Shown: positions 16,610 to 25,458 of the stretch, piece after piece
Position numbering within the stretch: the stretch's first letter is position 1
Layout of the letters: each line of letters opens with the position of its first letter
Origin: CALCNS01 sp937897315
GTDB lineage: Bacteria; Bacillota; JAAYKD01
Assembly: GCA_036744005.1 (NCBI GenBank)
Contig: DAINOJ010000004.1
Span: 1 to 64,000 of the forward strand
Direction: 5' to 3'
Length of the DNA stretch: 64,000 nucleotides
The notes under the pieces: model-generated
What the model was told of the DNA's origin: nothing
Database searches by the model: none
The model's input: the letters and a program-made list of their open reading frames with translations, nothing else
Made by a program: the position numbers and the translations under genes

Positions 16610-17480
16610 GAAACCAGCACTGGGTAGAGGGTTGAGTGCGCTCATCCCTGGTGAACCGGTGGTTCAAGATGGAGAAACGATTCGACAACTTGCTCTGAAT
16701 GAAATTGTTAGCAATCCGTATCAGCCAAGACGGCAGTTTGATGAAGAAGGCTTAAGGGAATTAGCCGAATCGATTCGACTATATGGTATATTAGAACCCA
16801 TTATTGTGCGAACGGTAGAAACAGGGTATGAGATTGTAGCCGGGGAGCGGCGTTGGAGAGCTGCAGCACTTGTAGGATTGCAAACCGTACCGGCTGTTGT
16901 ACGGTTGTTAAATGATCAACAAGTTGCGGAAATGGCGTTAATTGAGAATATACAGCGTGAAGATCTCAACGCGCTAGAAGAAGCACAGGCCTATCAACGA
17001 CTTATACTGGAGTTTCACTATAAACAGGAGGATTTGGCAGCAAAAGTAGGGAAAAGTCGACCTCATATTAGTAACACATTACGATTGCTTCAGCTTCCTC
17101 AGGAAGTGCAAAAGGAGCTTGTAATGGGGTACATTAGTATGGGGCATGCACGGGCTATGTTATCACTAAAACCAGCTCAACAATTGTTTTACACGGAGCT
17201 GGTTAAAAATCGCAACTTGAGTGTTCGCCAACTGGAAAACATGATTCAAGCGGTACATGTCGGGAAGAAACCTGTTACGAAAGGAACAAATTCGCCAACC
17301 GGATTGAAGGGTTCATGGTTGAAGCATTGGGAACTGAAGTTGAAGTCAACATATCAAACGAAAGCGAAAATTGTTCATAAAGATAAAGGTGGGAAAATTG
17401 AGATTTCTTATTTTGACCAAGACGATTTAGAACGAATCTTAGAGATGCTTACTCATGTGCCAAAAACAGATAATACATAA
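16596..17480 (+). CDS. parB: Chromosome partitioning protein ParB/Spo0J
   Basis: A 294-aa CTP-dependent DNA clamp that loads at parS and spreads. It begins MSIFKKPALGRGLSALIPGE, typical of Spo0J. The nucleotide-binding motifs GERRWRAA and ENIQREDLN are present, followed by the helix-turn-helix 'QEDLAAKVGKSRPHISNTLR' that recognises parS, and a C-terminal dimerisation segment. An AGGAGG site lies inside the end of parA. Two perfect parS sites are present in the window (15744 and 19973), consistent with an origin-proximal location. Confidence 0.95.
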   Translation: MSIFKKPALGRGLSALIPGEPVVQDGETIRQLALNEIVSNPYQPRRQFDEEGLRELAESIRLYGILEPIIVRTVETGYEIVAGERRWRAAALVGLQTVPAVVRLLNDQQVAEMALIENIQREDLNALEEAQAYQRLILEFHYKQEDLAAKVGKSRPHISNTLRLLQLPQEVQKELVMGYISMGHARAMLSLKPAQQLFYTELVKNRNLSVRQLENMIQAVHVGKKPVTKGTNSPTGLKGSWLKHWELKLKSTYQTKAKIVHKDKGGKIEISYFDQDDLERILEMLTHVPKTDNT

Positions 17481-17492
17481 GGAGGTGCTGGA

Positions 17493-18653
17493 ATGATCTA
17501 CTTGGACCAAGCTGCTACAAGCTGGCCAAAACCTGCCAGAGTGGTAGAGGCTGTCAATTATATGATTACAAACGTGAGTGCGAATCCGGGTCGGGGAAAT
17601 TACGGCTCTTCCTTAGAAGCACTTAATTTAGTAAATTGCACAAGAGAAAAAGTTGCGAACTTCTTAGGAGTACCGAATCGACGAGGTGTGGTATTTACCT
17701 CAAGCGCTACAGAAGCGATCAATGCTGTCTTATTAGGCACTTTAAAACCGGGTGATCATGTGATTACCAGCACATTGGAACACAATGCGGTAGCCCGAAC
17801 CTTATTCGCTTTAGAGAAAAAAGGAATATCCACTACGAAAATCTATAGAAGTCCTATTAGTGGATGTCGACTCGAGCGGTTAGAAGAAGCCATTCGATCG
17901 AATACTAAGATGATTATATGGAACCACGCTTCAAATGTCTTTGGAACCCTTTCGGATTTAGATGGATTATCTCGATTGGCCAATGCGTATCAATTAAAAC
18001 TCATGGTAGACTCTGCGCAAACTGTAGGTTCTGTACCCATCAATATGCAGGATATGGGGATAGATTATTTAGTGTGTTCCGGACACAAAGGGTTATATGG
18101 TCCTCAAGGAATCGGTTTACTGATGCTGAAAGACCCAGACTGCGGGTTAGACGTTTGGAAATATGGTGAAACAGGAGATTTTAGCGAGCAACTCCCTATG
18201 CCAAAAAAAGCACCCGATTGCTATGAAGCCGGTACCCCGAACTTACCGGGAATCGCAGGACTCGCTGAGGGTATTGATTTTGTGATTGAGCAAGGTCAAG
18301 ATAAAATGTTTCAGTCGGATTTACAAAAAATTGAAACCATATACGAGGTACTGAGTGATATTGATGGAGTCGTTTTGTATGGACCTCCTCCTGGCACCTT
18401 GAAAGTGCCGATTGTTTCGTTTAATATCATCGGTATGACTGCGGCAAAAGTGGGGGAAGAATTATTTAAGCGTTGGGATATATCGGTTCGAACGGGTCTA
18501 CAATCAGCTTATTGGGCGCATGAAGCGGCAGGGACCTTGCCATATGGAACGGTACGAGTCAGCGTGAGTTGTTATACCGGCGGACAAGATATTGAGGAAC
18601 TTGCAGAAGCCGTTGCAACGTTAAAGTATGAAACTAATAAAGGAAAAATCTAG
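17493..18653 (+). CDS. Class V aminotransferase, cysteine desulfurase family
   Basis: A 386-aa PLP enzyme. The start MIYLDQAATSWPKP is typical of the Clostridial cysteine desulfurase-family proteins (TIGR01977-like) of unclear physiological role. 'SALE'-type contacts are replaced by 'TSTLEHNAV', and the PLP lysine is in CSGHKGLYGPQG (around residue 200). The family usually mobilises sulfur from cysteine, but this branch lacks a recognisable IscU partner here. AAGGAGG lies seven bases upstream of the ATG, 12 bases after parB. The next gene encodes a cysteine desulfidase-like protein, so the pair may act on cysteine or selenocysteine, which is inference. Confidence 0.85.
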   Translation: MIYLDQAATSWPKPARVVEAVNYMITNVSANPGRGNYGSSLEALNLVNCTREKVANFLGVPNRRGVVFTSSATEAINAVLLGTLKPGDHVITSTLEHNAVARTLFALEKKGISTTKIYRSPISGCRLERLEEAIRSNTKMIIWNHASNVFGTLSDLDGLSRLANAYQLKLMVDSAQTVGSVPINMQDMGIDYLVCSGHKGLYGPQGIGLLMLKDPDCGLDVWKYGETGDFSEQLPMPKKAPDCYEAGTPNLPGIAGLAEGIDFVIEQGQDKMFQSDLQKIETIYEVLSDIDGVVLYGPPPGTLKVPIVSFNIIGMTAAKVGEELFKRWDISVRTGLQSAYWAHEAAGTLPYGTVRVSVSCYTGGQDIEELAEAVATLKYETNKGKI

Positions 18654-18683
18654 AAATTTGAGAACGAAAGGGTATTGTGAAAG

Positions 18684-19967
18684 ATGTTGAGTGACTGTAC
18701 TTTGTATCATGCTTATTTACAAATTCTAAAAGAAGAATTGGTTCCGGCGATGGGCTGCACCGAACCAATTGCATTGGCTTACGCAGCAGCGAAAGCTCGG
18801 GATGTTTTGGGAGCAACCCCAGAACGCGTCTTTGTGGAAGCCAGTGGAAGCATTATTAAAAATGTAAAATCTGTGATTGTGCCAAACACCAATCAGCTTA
18901 AAGGGATTCCCGCTGCCGTTACTGCTGGAATTGTCGCCGGTAAAGCAGAGAAAGAACTGGAAGTGATTGCTGAAGCTACCGAAGAAGACCGGAAAGCCAT
19001 GGCTGATTTTATGAGAAACACACCTATCGAGGTAGCTCACTGTAACTATGGTTTGACATTCGATTTGTCGGTAACTTTATATCATGAGCAAGACTATGCC
19101 AAGGTTCGAATCGTCAATTATCATACAAACGTTGTTCGAATTGAGAAAAACAATAAAGTCCTTTTAGAAAATCCCATTCATGGAGAAAGCGAAGAAGGTC
19201 TTACAGATCGGAGTTTGTTAAACGGGAAAGACATTTGGGACTTTGTTCAAAGTGTAAACTTGAATGATATTAGGAGCACGCTTGAAACTCAAATTAAATT
19301 TAACATGGCAATCGCCGAAGAAGGTCTCACCAATGATTATGGAGCTTCCATTGGTAAGGTTCTTCTCCGTGCATATGGAGATAACATTTGGATCAAGTTG
19401 AGAGCCTATGCTGCGGCGGGTTCGGATGCACGAATGAACGGCTGCGAATTACCGGTTATCATAAATTCCGGCAGCGGAAACCAAGGGATTACAACATCTG
19501 TTCCGGTCATTGTTTATTGCAAGGAGAATCAGATACCTGAAGAAAAGATGTTACGCGCTCTTGTTTTAGCAAATTTGTTGACGATTTATCAAAAAACAGG
19601 TATTGGTAGATTATCTGCTTATTGTGGAGTCGTCAGCGCAGGGGCATCTGTAGGGGCAACCATTGCCTATTTGAACGAAGGTCGTTTTGAAGATGTCATG
19701 CATACCATGATCAATTCTTTGGCAATCGTTTCCGGCATGGTATGCGATGGAGCAAAGGCATCCTGTGCAGCCAAGATTGCTTCTTCGGTTGAAAGTGGAT
19801 TGTTAGGGTTTGCGATGTCAAAACAAGGAAAGCACTTTCTGGGTGGAGATGGTCTGGTAGCAGATGATTTTGAGACAACTATTCAGAACATTGGTCGCTT
19901 GGGACGAATTGGAATGCAACAAACCAATGAAGAAATTATTAAAATCATGGTCGGAGAGAAGTGCTAA
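18684..19967 (+). CDS. L-cysteine desulfidase/serine dehydratase-alpha family protein (UPF0597, CyuA-like)
   Basis: A 427-aa cytoplasmic Fe-S lyase-like protein. The family signatures are 'ELVPAMGCTEPIALAYAAAKA' (about residues 16-36), 'EASGSIIKNVKSV', 'GSGNQGITTSVPVI' (about 268-281) and 'MVCDGAKASCAAKIASS' (about 353-369). The conserved Cys residues are those expected to bind an iron-sulfur cluster. The characterised relatives convert L-cysteine to pyruvate, ammonia and sulfide. It sits 30 bases after the cysteine desulfurase-like gene, so the two are probably cotranscribed. A parS site lies immediately after its stop codon. Confidence 0.87.
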   Translation: MLSDCTLYHAYLQILKEELVPAMGCTEPIALAYAAAKARDVLGATPERVFVEASGSIIKNVKSVIVPNTNQLKGIPAAVTAGIVAGKAEKELEVIAEATEEDRKAMADFMRNTPIEVAHCNYGLTFDLSVTLYHEQDYAKVRIVNYHTNVVRIEKNNKVLLENPIHGESEEGLTDRSLLNGKDIWDFVQSVNLNDIRSTLETQIKFNMAIAEEGLTNDYGASIGKVLLRAYGDNIWIKLRAYAAAGSDARMNGCELPVIINSGSGNQGITTSVPVIVYCKENQIPEEKMLRALVLANLLTIYQKTGIGRLSAYCGVVSAGASVGATIAYLNEGRFEDVMHTMINSLAIVSGMVCDGAKASCAAKIASSVESGLLGFAMSKQGKHFLGGDGLVADDFETTIQNIGRLGRIGMQQTNEEIIKIMVGEKC

Positions 19968-19972
19968 TAGAG

Positions 19973-19988
19973 TGTTTCACGTGAAACA
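19973..19988. promoter_or_regulatory. Second perfect parS site
   Basis: TGTTTCACGTGAAACA again, five bases after the stop codon of the CyuA-like gene and just upstream of the next gene's GGAGGTGGAGGT ribosome site. It lies 4.2 kb from the parS site in the parAB leader. Confidence 0.95.
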
Positions 19989-20008
19989 TGAGCACCGGAG
20001 GTGGAGGT

Positions 20009-20692
20009 ATGTTTAGAGTCGAAGATTTTTTTGATCTCCGCGAGGAACCCCTTGCAGCAGTCTTTAGTGGTTGTGAACGTGTTTGGGACGTGTTACAGCG
20101 TGTCAAGGAGTATTCAGTCCAAATGTCGCAGCCACAAATTTTGGGACAAGTTCATCCGACTTCGGTTTTAGAAGGACCTATTTACTTAGGTGAAGGTAGT
20201 ATTGTCGAACCACATGTCTACATAAAAGGCCCTGTCTATATAGGAAAAAACACCGTGATAAGGCAGGGTGCGTATTTGAGAGAGAATAACCTTATCAGTG
20301 ATGACTGTATCATTGGTCATGCAACCGAGCTAAAAGGGTCCATTATGTTACGCGGCTCGCATGCACCACATTTTGCGTATGTAGGCGACAGTGTATTGGG
20401 TCGCGGAGTGAATTTAGGAGCAGGAACGAAACTGGCCAATTTTAAATTGACCGCAGATGAGGTTCAGGTTCTTGTCGAAGGCAGAAAGATTCCAAGTGGC
20501 CTTCGAAAATTTGGCGCAATTCTAGGAGATGGCGTTTCTATAGGTTGCAATGCCGTGACAGCCCCAGGTACGGTAGTGGGTAAAAACACATGGATTTACA
20601 GTTTGGTTTCGTTGCGAGGATATATACCTCCGGAACATTTGGTGAAATATGACTATCATCGTGCCGAGATTGTGCCAAAGAACGGAAAATAA
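20009..20692 (+). CDS. Left-handed beta-helix (hexapeptide repeat) protein, GlmU/acyltransferase-like
   Basis: A 227-aa protein with hexapeptide repeats ('GPIYLGEGSIVEPHVYIKG', 'VYIGKNTVIRQGAYLRENN', 'GDGVSIGCNAVTAPGTVVGKN') forming a left-handed beta-helix. This resembles the acyltransferase half of GlmU-type nucleotidyltransferases without the nucleotidyltransferase domain. The Asn-rich segment 'VNLGAGTKLANFKL' is typical of these GlmU-like stand-alone proteins. The real start is the ATG at 20009, seven bases after GGAGG. An earlier ATG at 19988 overlaps the parS site and the ribosome site and is rejected. The substrate is unknown. Confidence 0.8.
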   Translation: MFRVEDFFDLREEPLAAVFSGCERVWDVLQRVKEYSVQMSQPQILGQVHPTSVLEGPIYLGEGSIVEPHVYIKGPVYIGKNTVIRQGAYLRENNLISDDCIIGHATELKGSIMLRGSHAPHFAYVGDSVLGRGVNLGAGTKLANFKLTADEVQVLVEGRKIPSGLRKFGAILGDGVSIGCNAVTAPGTVVGKNTWIYSLVSLRGYIPPEHLVKYDYHRAEIVPKNGK

Positions 20693-20704
20693 GGTATGGT
20701 GATT

Positions 20705-20743
20705 CATCCCTCCTTCAGCTTAGAAGGGGGGATGTGTTTTTTT
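20705..20743 (+). terminator. Rho-independent terminator
   Basis: A 12-bp stem (CATCCCTCCTTC and GAAGGGGGGATG with one G-T-type imperfection) is followed by a run of T. It closes the operon that ends with the beta-helix gene. Confidence 0.88.
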
Positions 20744-20761
20744 GACAGATAATATTTGTCA
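20743..20761. promoter_or_regulatory. 19-bp near-palindrome upstream of the AEC-M81-MFS genes
   Basis: TGACAGATA, one central A and TATTTGTCA form a dyad with one mismatch, starting at the end of the terminator T-run and about 100 bases before the permease gene. It has the shape of a dimeric repressor operator. No regulator gene is adjacent. Confidence 0.4.
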
Positions 20762-20858
20762 GATTTGTAAAAGGTCTTGTCGTTAAGGGTTTCATAAAGG
20801 ATTTGGGCATTACGGTACAGAATTATTTCGCATCACAAAGGGATTGGAGTCTTTCGCC

Positions 20859-21803
20859 ATGGATCATTTTATCTTATCAGCCAATGTGGTTTTGCCTTTG
20901 TTTCTTATTATGATGGCAGGTTATGTGATGAAACGCTTGGATTGGGTTGATGAGAGTTTTTTGAAGCGGTGGAATCGAGTGTCTTTTCAGTTTTTCTTAC
21001 CGATTTTACTATTTATGAATATCTATCAAACGTCGGGTAATTTGGCCGAGATATTTAATTTAAAACTTCTGTTGTTTGCGGTAGGGTCCGTCATCCTAAG
21101 CTTTTTATTACTCTGTATTGGCATTCCTTTGGTAGAAAAAGATTCGAGACGAAAAGGAGTCTTGGTTCAGGGAATTTTTCGGAGCAACTTTGTAATTTTT
21201 GGATTACCGGTAACCGCTGCCCTTTACGGGGACATTGGACTTGCAACGACATCGATTATTATTGCTGTTGTTGTGCCTCTTTTCAATGTGCTTTCCGTAA
21301 TTGTACTTGAATATTATCGCTCTGGCAGAGCCAACCTACGTGTCATTTTAAAAGGGATTGTTACGAACCCTTTGATATTGGGCTCTGTGTTAGGCATTGC
21401 TTTACTCGTCTTAGGGATACGATTGCCTTATTTTGTGGAGAAAACACTTGCTGACATATCGAAGGTGGCAACTCCTCAGGCACTCGTTATTTTGGGTGGA
21501 TCTTTTCGTTTCTCAAGTGTTCGTCATCACTGGAAACCATTGTTCTTGGGTGTCAGCGGTAGGCTTGTACTCGTTCCTCTTATCTTTATTCCCATATCCA
21601 TTCTAATGGGTTTTCGTCAAGCAGAATTGGTCACCTTAATCTCCATGTTTGGTGCTCCCACAGCGGTCTCTTCGTATACCATGGCTCAACAAATGGAGGC
21701 TGATGATGAACTAGCTGGGCAAATCGTTGTTTTTGCAGCGTTATTCTCTGTTTTCACTATGTTTATGTGGATCTTTTTGGGGAAGTCTTGGAATTTTCTC
21801 TAA
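20859..21803 (+). CDS. AEC family permease (auxin efflux carrier-like)
   Basis: A 314-aa integral membrane transporter. About ten hydrophobic segments are visible in two groups of five, beginning with 'VVLPLFLIMMAGYVMK' and ending 'FSVFTMFMWIFLGK'. Characterised bacterial AEC members carry malate, malonate or other carboxylates. The ATG at 20859 has GGAG nine bases upstream; the TTG five codons earlier is rejected. It is 15 bases upstream of the M81 peptidase gene, so it could bring in a substrate or export a product of that pathway. Confidence 0.85.
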   Translation: MDHFILSANVVLPLFLIMMAGYVMKRLDWVDESFLKRWNRVSFQFFLPILLFMNIYQTSGNLAEIFNLKLLLFAVGSVILSFLLLCIGIPLVEKDSRRKGVLVQGIFRSNFVIFGLPVTAALYGDIGLATTSIIIAVVVPLFNVLSVIVLEYYRSGRANLRVILKGIVTNPLILGSVLGIALLVLGIRLPYFVEKTLADISKVATPQALVILGGSFRFSSVRHHWKPLFLGVSGRLVLVPLIFIPISILMGFRQAELVTLISMFGAPTAVSSYTMAQQMEADDELAGQIVVFAALFSVFTMFMWIFLGKSWNFL

Positions 21804-21818
21804 ATTTAAGGAGGGATT

Positions 21819-23282
21819 ATGATGAAGGTTGCTATTGGCGGGATTAGTCACGAAACAAATGTTTTTTCTCCTATTGAAACTCCGTTATCGACATGGCGCA
21901 TCCTAGAAGGGCAGGATATTATTCAACGGTCAAACGGACACAAGACTGCAATGGGTGGGTTTTTAGAAATTGCCGAAAGAGAAGGATGGAATGTTATACC
22001 TACACTATATGCCGGAGCGACTCCTTCTAGGCCAACCGATGTTGAGAGCTATGCTTGGTTAAAACAACATTTACTGGTAGCCATTGAAGAGCAAAAACCG
22101 GATGCGGTGCTACTTAGCATGCATGGTGCGATGATGGCCGAGGGAACAGATGATCCGGAAGGAGACATCGTGCAAGCGGTACGAGCACTGATTGGTCAGA
22201 AACCTTTATTGGTAACATTGGATTTGCATGGGAACAACACCGCTGAAATGGTAGCAGGGTGTGATGCCATATTTGGCTTCGATACGAACCCACATGTCGA
22301 TAGTTATGAACGAGCCCTTGAAGCAGCAGAATGCTTGGCTGCGATGACAAAAGGTGTCATAAAACCGGTGACAGCCCACCAGCATGTGCCCATGTTGCCA
22401 CCTACTATTAATATGCGCACTGCGGAAGGTCCTATGGTCGAGTTATTTCGCATGGCCAGAGAATTTGAAAGCAAACCCGGTATGATAAACGTCTCGGTCT
22501 TTGGAGGATTTCCATTCTGTGATGTTCCATATGCAGGATTCAATGTGATCGCTACGGCCAATGGAGATAAAGCCTTAGCACAACAAGCCTGTGATGAGAT
22601 CTGCGCTCATGCATGGCAAATTCGTGATCAGTTTTTAAAACACGTTCCCGATATTCAGGAAGCGATGAATCAAACCGAGCAGTTACTGAAAGATCAACCT
22701 ACCAAACCGGTCATATGCGCCGATGTAGCCGATAATCCCGGTGGTGGAGGTTCCGGTGATACTCCGGAGCTCCTGCGTGAAATGATTCGCAGAAATCTTC
22801 CTAAAACAGCCGCGGCCTTAATATGGGATCCAGAGACGGTAGAATTGGCTTTCACTATAGGTGTGGGTAATACTGGAACCTTCCGTATCGGAGGGAAAGC
22901 AGAACGTGCTTATGGGGAGCCCATAGAAGTGGAAGCGAAAGTTCGAACCTTATCGGACGGAGAGTTTTACGCTACAGGTCCGATGAGCCGAGGAAATACC
23001 GCTAACATAGGGCGATGTGCCCGTTTGCAGGTTGGAAATGTGCAAATCTTAATCTCTAGCATTCGCATGGCGTGTAACGATGCCGATATTTTCCGGCATT
23101 TGGGCGTGGAACCTACACAGCAACAGGTTTTGTTGGTAAAATCTCGTGGACACTTTAGAGCTTCTTTTGAACCGTTGGCCCACCGAATTATTGAAGTGGA
23201 CGCCCCCGGAGCAGCGAATCCAAATTTAAAACGATATCCATACCGTAGAATTCATACTTGGCCACTGAATATAGAAGAATAA
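21819..23282 (+). CDS. M81 family metallopeptidase (MlrC/microcystinase C-like)
   Basis: A 487-aa zinc enzyme of the MlrC family, whose namesake cleaves linear microcystin peptides. Other members act on small peptides or amides. Family traits include 'GGISHETNVFSP' at the start, 'SMHGAMMAEG' and 'TLDLHGNNT' with metal-binding His and Asp, 'DTNPHVDSYERA', and 'DNPGGGGSGDT' around 306-316. Two ATGs are adjacent; the second (21822) has better spacing from AAGGAGGG. It sits between a permease and an MFS transporter, suggesting a small catabolic unit. The true substrate is not evident. Confidence 0.88.
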   Translation: MMKVAIGGISHETNVFSPIETPLSTWRILEGQDIIQRSNGHKTAMGGFLEIAEREGWNVIPTLYAGATPSRPTDVESYAWLKQHLLVAIEEQKPDAVLLSMHGAMMAEGTDDPEGDIVQAVRALIGQKPLLVTLDLHGNNTAEMVAGCDAIFGFDTNPHVDSYERALEAAECLAAMTKGVIKPVTAHQHVPMLPPTINMRTAEGPMVELFRMAREFESKPGMINVSVFGGFPFCDVPYAGFNVIATANGDKALAQQACDEICAHAWQIRDQFLKHVPDIQEAMNQTEQLLKDQPTKPVICADVADNPGGGGSGDTPELLREMIRRNLPKTAAALIWDPETVELAFTIGVGNTGTFRIGGKAERAYGEPIEVEAKVRTLSDGEFYATGPMSRGNTANIGRCARLQVGNVQILISSIRMACNDADIFRHLGVEPTQQQVLLVKSRGHFRASFEPLAHRIIEVDAPGAANPNLKRYPYRRIHTWPLNIEE

Positions 23283-23296
23283 AGGATGTAGATGAC

Positions 23297-24454
23297 ATGG
23301 AGAACCTCTTTTCTCGTTGGGGAAAGGCTTTTATGATTGTTGTGTTTTGTTCACTGCTTTTTAATCTGGGCATGGGGTTACAAAACTCTACCAAAACTAA
23401 TTTTGCAATGGAAGACTTGCAATTAAACGAAGAGCAATTTGGTTGGGTCGAAGGAATTCGTGAATTACCCGGATTACTAACCGTGATTTTGGCGGTTCCG
23501 GCTGCGTACATGGCCGGGAATGTTTATACTGCCATGACCGTTCTGATAACGGGAATAGGACTTCTTCTTTATGCCAGATCCGGAACGTTTTCCTTTTATA
23601 TTATTGCTACCTTAATCTATTCCACCGGGTTTCATCTCTTTTCACCGGCTCAACAAGCCTTGGTGTTAAATATGTCAAAACCAGAAGAAAAGGCCTCTCG
23701 CTTAGGATTACTCAACTCTGTTGGCGCTATTGGAACGTTGTTAGCTTCCTTGCTTGTCAGTCGGTTAGGCAATGTTTTAAAATTCCGTGATTTTTATTAC
23801 TTAGGAGCAGTTGTCTTTCTGATCGCAGCCATATTTATTTACTTTGCTCGGAGAGGTGGAGAAAAAGTAGAAGTTCGAAAAGCGTACGTCTTCCGCTGGA
23901 AATATAAGAACTACTACTTTATGCAGTTGCTAGTCGGTGCAAGACGGCATATCAACAGTACGTTTGCTGCTTTGGCGTTGGTTGCCTTACATGGAGTACC
24001 GGTGACCACCATTGCTACTCTTATGCTAATTGCTAATCTGACTACAATATTTACACGACCCATCTTAGGGAAAATGATAGATCGTTGGGGAGAAGGAAAG
24101 GCACTGACCTTTAACTACAGTGTAGTGGCTGTTTTGTTTTTATGTTACGCGTTCGTGAGCAACACAAGTATCTTATATGCGATTTTTATTATTGATCATG
24201 TTTTCCTTGGTTTCGAAGTCGCTATCACCACATTTTTATGTAAAATTGCCCCTCCTTCCGATATCGCTCCTTCCCTTGCCATGGGTAGCTCTATCAATCA
24301 TATAACTGGGGTGTTGATGCCGATTGTTGGAGGGTATTTATGGACGATATCCCCGATTGCGACCTTTGTATCCGGTAGTTTACTAAGTTTATGTAGTTTA
24401 TACCAATCTTGGAGGTTACCAACACCAGAGACGGTGAATGCTGCGGCTGATTAA
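23297..24454 (+). CDS. MFS transporter
   Basis: A 385-aa major facilitator superfamily permease with about twelve hydrophobic segments ('FMIVVFCSLLFNLGMGLQNS' first, 'PTPETV' tail after the last). The second half carries 'FTRPILGKMIDRWGE', the cytoplasmic loop signature of the fold. The ATG at 23297 is preceded by AAAGGA ten bases upstream; a TTG inside the previous gene is rejected. It closes the AEC-M81-MFS run and is followed by a strong terminator. Its substrate is presumably related to that of the M81 enzyme. Confidence 0.87.
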   Translation: MENLFSRWGKAFMIVVFCSLLFNLGMGLQNSTKTNFAMEDLQLNEEQFGWVEGIRELPGLLTVILAVPAAYMAGNVYTAMTVLITGIGLLLYARSGTFSFYIIATLIYSTGFHLFSPAQQALVLNMSKPEEKASRLGLLNSVGAIGTLLASLLVSRLGNVLKFRDFYYLGAVVFLIAAIFIYFARRGGEKVEVRKAYVFRWKYKNYYFMQLLVGARRHINSTFAALALVALHGVPVTTIATLMLIANLTTIFTRPILGKMIDRWGEGKALTFNYSVVAVLFLCYAFVSNTSILYAIFIIDHVFLGFEVAITTFLCKIAPPSDIAPSLAMGSSINHITGVLMPIVGGYLWTISPIATFVSGSLLSLCSLYQSWRLPTPETVNAAAD

Positions 24455-24459
24455 AACAA

Positions 24460-24501
24460 ATCCCCGATGCTTCGAAAGGATGAAGTATCGGGGATCTTTT
24501 T
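24460..24501. terminator. Bidirectional terminator between convergent genes
   Basis: ATCCCCGAT (24460-24468) pairs with ATCGGGGAT (24487-24495), extended inward by CTTC/GAAG, with CTTTTT on the plus side. It serves the MFS gene and probably the converging DUF2971 gene. Confidence 0.85.
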
Positions 24502-25447
24502 AGAATCGTATGGGAATTGTCGACTGTGTAATCTCAATTTTATCCACAGGGTAATGATGATCGTTTAAGAAGCGTTGCAGTCCAATTTTAGCTAATTGGA
24601 ATTCTATCATGGGAGCCGCTTTAATGGAATGTAGTGCATTTTCTTTACTGAAGGATAAATCAAAGTGCGGAATAAACAATCCGTTTTTTGAAGTGTACCC
24701 TTTGGTCAATATGCGATCCATTTGCTCTTCTGCAGACTGAGGTATTTTTAAAACCAAACGATATTCTCTTTCGTCAGCAAAGCTCTCGTCTTTAAAGAAC
24801 AAACGATACTCTTCTAACCGATTTTTAAGAATTTCTTCTGCCAGACTTGAAAAACGTCTATCATCCCAGAGGACCGATTCCATATCCTTACTGATTTGCG
24901 AAACTTCCAAATCGACTTCTCTTAAAGCATGATGCAACAAATCTACTTGCTCATCTTCTTTATAAATGACCCGTCCATGGCTGATACTGACACCGGGGAG
25001 TGACAATTCGCGAAAGGATTCGAGTAAGCACCCCACATGAAATCCAACACTGTAGCCCTGATAATTCCTGTCTTTTACGTAATGATTCCACATACCCAAC
25101 GAGTCCGGTACTACAGAAGCGCAAAACAAGTAGTAATGAGATTCATCCGTAGCATCAAGCTCGGTAGTGCTGCGTGTGTGATCAAACAAAGCAGAAGCAA
25201 TCTCCGAAAGGTAGGGATACTTTAACTCTTCTTTCAGTAATTCCATAGCAATACGAAAAGGCTTTCGAATGTGTATGTATTCGGATACATCGTTCATAAA
25301 CTGCCGGTCCGTAAAGCGCAGGGTGCTTTCTTGCAAAATTCCAAGCAACCCGGTGGGTGAAGTGTAGTGAAAGATGAGTGGCGGCAAGGTGTTCTTAGCA
25401 GGAAAGTGGCTACCTATACGAGGTAAAGTAGTGCGATATGCAGTCAA
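24500..25447 (-). CDS. DUF2971 family protein
   Basis: A 315-aa protein of the DUF2971 family, whose function is unknown. Family signs are 'FHYTSPTGLLGILQESTLRFTD' with the 'FMNDVSEY' that follows it, 'YYLFCASVVPDSLGMWNHYV', and 'DEREYRLVL'. The motif order (Y-T near the start, N-D, S, E-R/Y-R at the end) resembles ADP-ribosyltransferase-like folds, which is inference. The TTG at 25447 is chosen because AGGAG lies seven bases upstream; a TTG eight codons earlier overlaps the previous gene. It follows the phosphotransferase gene by 11 bases, so both are likely one transcript. Confidence 0.8.
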   Translation of the reverse strand: MTAYRTTLPRIGSHFPAKNTLPPLIFHYTSPTGLLGILQESTLRFTDRQFMNDVSEYIHIRKPFRIAMELLKEELKYPYLSEIASALFDHTRSTTELDATDESHYYLFCASVVPDSLGMWNHYVKDRNYQGYSVGFHVGCLLESFRELSLPGVSISHGRVIYKEDEQVDLLHHALREVDLEVSQISKDMESVLWDDRRFSSLAEEILKNRLEEYRLFFKDESFADEREYRLVLKIPQSAEEQMDRILTKGYTSKNGLFIPHFDLSFSKENALHSIKAAPMIEFQLAKIGLQRFLNDHHYPVDKIEITQSTIPIRF

Positions 25448-25458
25448 ATGATCATCTC

